From positions 1 through 64,000 of the forward strand of contig JAIEOV010000006.1 of NCBI GenBank assembly GCA_019750135.1: DNA of 64,000 nt, in the 5' to 3' direction. A program made the position numbers and the translations under genes. Below the pieces are notes generated by a model, which made no database searches, was not told the origin of the DNA, and was given only the letters and a program-made list of their open reading frames with translations. Positions within the stretch are counted from its first letter, which is position 1. Each line of letters opens with the position of its first letter. Source of the DNA: Reyranella sp. GTDB taxonomy: Bacteria > Pseudomonadota > Alphaproteobacteria > Reyranellales > Reyranellaceae. Shown here one piece after another: positions 61,937 to 64,000 of this stretch.

Positions 61937-63096
61937 CAGTTCCTCCCGCGGCCGAGCAGCCGGTCGGAGATGATGCGCTTCTGGATCTCCGAGGTGCCTT
62001 CGAAGATCTTGGTGAGCCGCGCATCGCGCCAGTGACGCTCGACGGCGTGCAGGGTGGTGTAGCCCGCGCCGCCATGGATCTGGATACCCTCGCTGCACAC
62101 GCGCTCGGCCATCTCCGAGGCGAACAGCTTCACCATCGAGGCTTCCTTGTCGCAGCGCTGGCCGGTGTCGATCTGCTCGCAGACGAAGTAGTTGAGCTGG
62201 CGTGCCGCCTCGATCTGGGTGGCCATCTCGGCGATCTTGAAGCGGATCGCCTGGAAGTCGGAGATCGGCCGCTCGAACTGCCGGCGCTCGCCGGCATACC
62301 GGATCGAATCGTCGAGCGCGCCCTGGGCGAGACCGATGGCGCGAGCCGCCGTGTGGGCGCGCGCTGTCTCCAGGCCCGAGGTGGCGTAGTAGAAGGCATG
62401 GCCTTCCTCGCCGATCATGTCCGACGCCTCGACACGGAAGTTGTCGAACGCGAGCTCGTAGGTCTTCCAGCCGAAATAGCCGATCTTGGGGATCGGCGCG
62501 CCGCTGCAACCTTTGGGCAGCGTGCCGCGCTTCTTCTCGACGAAGAACATGGAAAGGCCCATGTGGCGCTTGCCCGGCGGCGCGTCGGAAGTGCGGGCGA
62601 TGATGATCAGGAAGTCGGCGCCGTCGGCGAAGGTGCACCAGTACTTGTTGCCGCTGATCAGATAGCCGGTGCCGTCCTTCCTGGCGCGGCAGGAGATATT
62701 GGAGATATCGGAGCCGGCGTTGGGCTCGGACATGGAGAAGGCGCCCAGAAACTCGCCCTTGGCCATGCGCGGCAGGTAACGGGCGCGCTGCTCCTCGCTC
62801 ATCATCTGCGCGCCGATCAAGAGGTTGCCGCGGGCGATCAGCGAGGCGACGCTCATCCAGCCGCGCGATAGCTCCTCGGTCACGAGACAGTACTCGAAGC
62901 AGCCCAGACCCAGGCCGCCATACTGCTCGGGGATCAGGATGCCGAAATACCCGAGCTCGGCCATCTTGTCGCGCAGGTCCATCGGGATGTCGCCCTTCTC
63001 GGGATCGAGCTTGTTGGCGACGGGCAGGACTTCGTTGAGGGTGAATTCGCGTGCCTGTTCCTGGATCATGCGGCGTTCTTCGGTGATGTACGGCAT
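61936..63096 (-). CDS. Acyl-CoA dehydrogenase
   Basis: A 386-residue FAD-dependent acyl-CoA dehydrogenase. Motifs: GYFGILIPEQYGGLGLGCFE, GAFSMSEPNAGSDISNISCR (FAD and substrate contacts), RRQFERPISDFQAIRFKIAE, QIHGGAGYTTLHAVERHWRD, and the catalytic Glu366 in IFEGTSEIQ. The length is that of ordinary short/branched-chain enzymes, not of the ~550-residue methylsuccinyl-CoA dehydrogenases. It would oxidise the saturated acyl-CoA of this pathway to the enoyl-CoA used by the MaoC hydratases. Confidence 0.93.
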   Translation of the reverse strand: MPYITEERRMIQEQAREFTLNEVLPVANKLDPEKGDIPMDLRDKMAELGYFGILIPEQYGGLGLGCFEYCLVTEELSRGWMSVASLIARGNLLIGAQMMSEEQRARYLPRMAKGEFLGAFSMSEPNAGSDISNISCRARKDGTGYLISGNKYWCTFADGADFLIIIARTSDAPPGKRHMGLSMFFVEKKRGTLPKGCSGAPIPKIGYFGWKTYELAFDNFRVEASDMIGEEGHAFYYATSGLETARAHTAARAIGLAQGALDDSIRYAGERRQFERPISDFQAIRFKIAEMATQIEAARQLNYFVCEQIDTGQRCDKEASMVKLFASEMAERVCSEGIQIHGGAGYTTLHAVERHWRDARLTKIFEGTSEIQKRIISDRLLGRGRN

Positions 63097-63097
63097 C

Positions 63098-63583
63098 TTA
63101 TGGGTTCCTGAGACGCACGAGGTTGGTGCGCTTGAAGTCGATGACGAGCTCTTCGCGCTGATTGAGGCCCTTGGTGTGCCAGGTGACGATGCCGAATCCC
63201 TTGTGGGAATCCGAGATGCGCCGGTCGAGCACCTCCGACTCGGCCCGCAGCGAATCGCCCGGATAGACGGGCTGCTGGAAGGTGAGCTCGTTGACGCCGA
63301 GGAATGGCCCGCCGCCCTCGCTCAGATCCTCGACAGTGAGGCCGAACACCGTGGTGAAGACCAGCATCGGGTTGGCGACAATGCCGGGATGGCCGTGGGC
63401 GCGGGCGTAGGCGGCGTTGTAGTAGTGCGGGTTGAAGTGCAGCGTCAGGGTCGAAAAGAGGGTGGTCTCCGACTCGGTGATGGTACGTCCCCAATGGTGC
63501 TTGAACACGCGGCCAGGTTCGAAATCCTCATAGCGGTTGCCCTTCGGGACCAACCGGGCCCGCGTCCTGAAATCCTCTGTCAT
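63098..63583 (-). CDS. MaoC-family dehydratase (hot-dog fold), first copy
   Basis: A 161-residue MaoC-like hydratase. RYEDFEPGRVFKHHWGRTIT, FSTLTLHFNPHYYNAAYARA with an Asn-Pro-x-x-Tyr variant of the usual D-x-N-P-x-H active site, and GVNELTFQQPVYPGDSLRAE. The pattern is that of mesaconyl-CoA hydratase-like proteins. It is a different sequence from the 61457-61936 copy, so the pair is either a heteromer or two steps. One base separates it from the acyl-CoA dehydrogenase gene. Confidence 0.86.
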   Translation of the reverse strand: MTEDFRTRARLVPKGNRYEDFEPGRVFKHHWGRTITESETTLFSTLTLHFNPHYYNAAYARAHGHPGIVANPMLVFTTVFGLTVEDLSEGGGPFLGVNELTFQQPVYPGDSLRAESEVLDRRISDSHKGFGIVTWHTKGLNQREELVIDFKRTNLVRLRNP

Positions 63584-63596
63584 TCCTTCTCCTCAC

Positions 63597-63649
63597 GGGA
63601 GCGCGGGCCTCCGGCCCGCATCATGAGCGGGCCGGAGGCCCGCGCTCCC
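63597..63649. repeat. Interspersed palindrome, copy 4
   Basis: GGGAGCGCGGGCCTCCGGCC and its inverse around ATCATGAG; same family as the copy at 61400 with two compensating changes (TCTGG to TCCGG) that keep the pairing. It lies between the PrpD-like and MaoC genes of the operon. Confidence 0.9.
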
Positions 63650-63655
63650 AGATAA

Positions 63656-64000
63656 CTAGCTCTTCGCCGAAGCGCGTGCCAGTTCGCCGATGTCGCTCAT
63701 GCTGTCAATGCGCTCGATGGCGTCGGCCAGCCGGCGGGTGCCGGCGGCGCCGAGCACCGGCGTCACCAGGCTCTCGAACTTGGTCTCGATCGCGTTGCGC
63801 TGCTTCTTGACGTCGGCCCACGGGATGCCCGAATCGTGGCTCGCCTCGATGGTCGTGCCGTCGTCGAGCTGGATCGCCATCTCCGCCAGCGAGTGCTCCC
63901 AGTTGGGCTTAAACTCGATCGCCACCTTGTCGCGCAGCGCCTTCATGCGCGGTTCTTGCGTGACCGCGTCGCTGTACGAATCGAGCGCTGCCGTGTCGAC
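63656..64000 (-). CDS. MmgE/PrpD-family protein (C-terminal part only)
   Basis: The frame is open to the right edge, so the first part lies beyond the window. The 114 visible residues (DAVTQEPRMKALRDKVAIEF, DDGTTIEASHDSGIPWADVK, TRRLADAIERIDSMSDIGEL) match the C-terminal domain of the MmgE/PrpD family, which includes 2-methylcitrate dehydratase and cis-aconitate decarboxylase. As the leading gene of the CoA-ester operon it may make or dehydrate the substrate acid. The active-site half is not visible, so the reaction cannot be assigned. Confidence 0.8.
   Translation of the reverse strand, partial: VDTAALDSYSDAVTQEPRMKALRDKVAIEFKPNWEHSLAEMAIQLDDGTTIEASHDSGIPWADVKKQRNAIETKFESLVTPVLGAAGTRRLADAIERIDSMSDIGELARASAKS

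Noticed and set aside
61936..63096. Methylsuccinyl-CoA dehydrogenase of the ethylmalonyl-CoA pathway
   Set aside because: Those enzymes are ~550 residues; this one is 386. No crotonyl-CoA carboxylase/reductase or mutase is nearby.

Overview
The window is chromosomal DNA of a high-GC, Gram-negative alphaproteobacterium. The evidence is a very G/C-biased third codon position, a class II (GlpX) fructose-bisphosphatase next to homoserine dehydrogenase, a fused CysNC, Tat-type leaders, Bug-type receptors and recJ followed by tRNA-Glu. A Reyranella- or Rhodospirillales-like soil or water heterotroph is my best guess, but there is no rRNA here to prove it. No phage, IS element, integrase or CRISPR array was seen.

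Layout. 1-5.2 kb: the 3' part of a proline-rich repeat/OmpA-domain protein, then alaC-hom-glpX (central amino-acid and carbon metabolism). 5.3-12.9 kb: one tightly coupled assimilatory sulfate operon, sbp-cysT-cysW-cysA-cysH-cysD-cysNC. It is preceded by a candidate 17-residue leader peptide ending in a Cys-containing motif. 12.8-18.5 kb: on the minus strand alkB, a polysaccharide deacetylase, a zinc ribbon and two small conserved proteins; on the plus strand a four-PAS hybrid histidine kinase. 18.6-21.8 kb: recJ, tRNA-Glu, a CBS/BON protein and a lipoprotein. 21.9-28.3 kb: a large winged-helix/NB-ARC ATPase regulator with a frameshifted tail, an SDR, a strictosidine-synthase-like protein, a secreted protein and a frameshifted Tat-exported VOC protein. 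28.4-31.2 kb: a Ca2+/H+ exchanger, a beta-barrel protein and a VIT-like membrane protein. 31.3-36.4 kb: a compact four-gene operon, DUF3141 - phosphate acyltransferase - FabI - acetate kinase. 36.4-43.6 kb: GNAT enzymes, small secreted proteins, the DUF3300/DUF2950 pair (the second frameshifted), a Sel1-repeat protein and a SulP permease. 43.6-46.8 kb: a MarR-controlled EmrAB-type efflux locus. 46.9-56.4 kb: a sulfatase, a BNR-repeat protein, a Liv-type receptor, a dienelactone hydrolase, an HpaB-family enzyme, an NHL-repeat protein, a VOC protein and a GST. 56.5-64 kb: YbjQ, a small membrane protein, a Bug receptor, then a convergent operon for CoA-linked organic-acid breakdown (PrpD-like, MaoC, acyl-CoA dehydrogenase, MaoC, CoA transferase, CitE-like lyase, MFS).

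The strongest leads are five. (1) The Cys-codon leader in front of the sulfate operon. (2) The DUF3141/Ptb/FabI/AckA module, whose combined chemistry is not obvious. (3) The terminal CoA-ester operon. (4) A four-copy family of interspersed palindromes. (5) Three single-base losses of the same direction that break three neighbouring genes, plus a decayed DUF2442/HTH gene that has no start codon.
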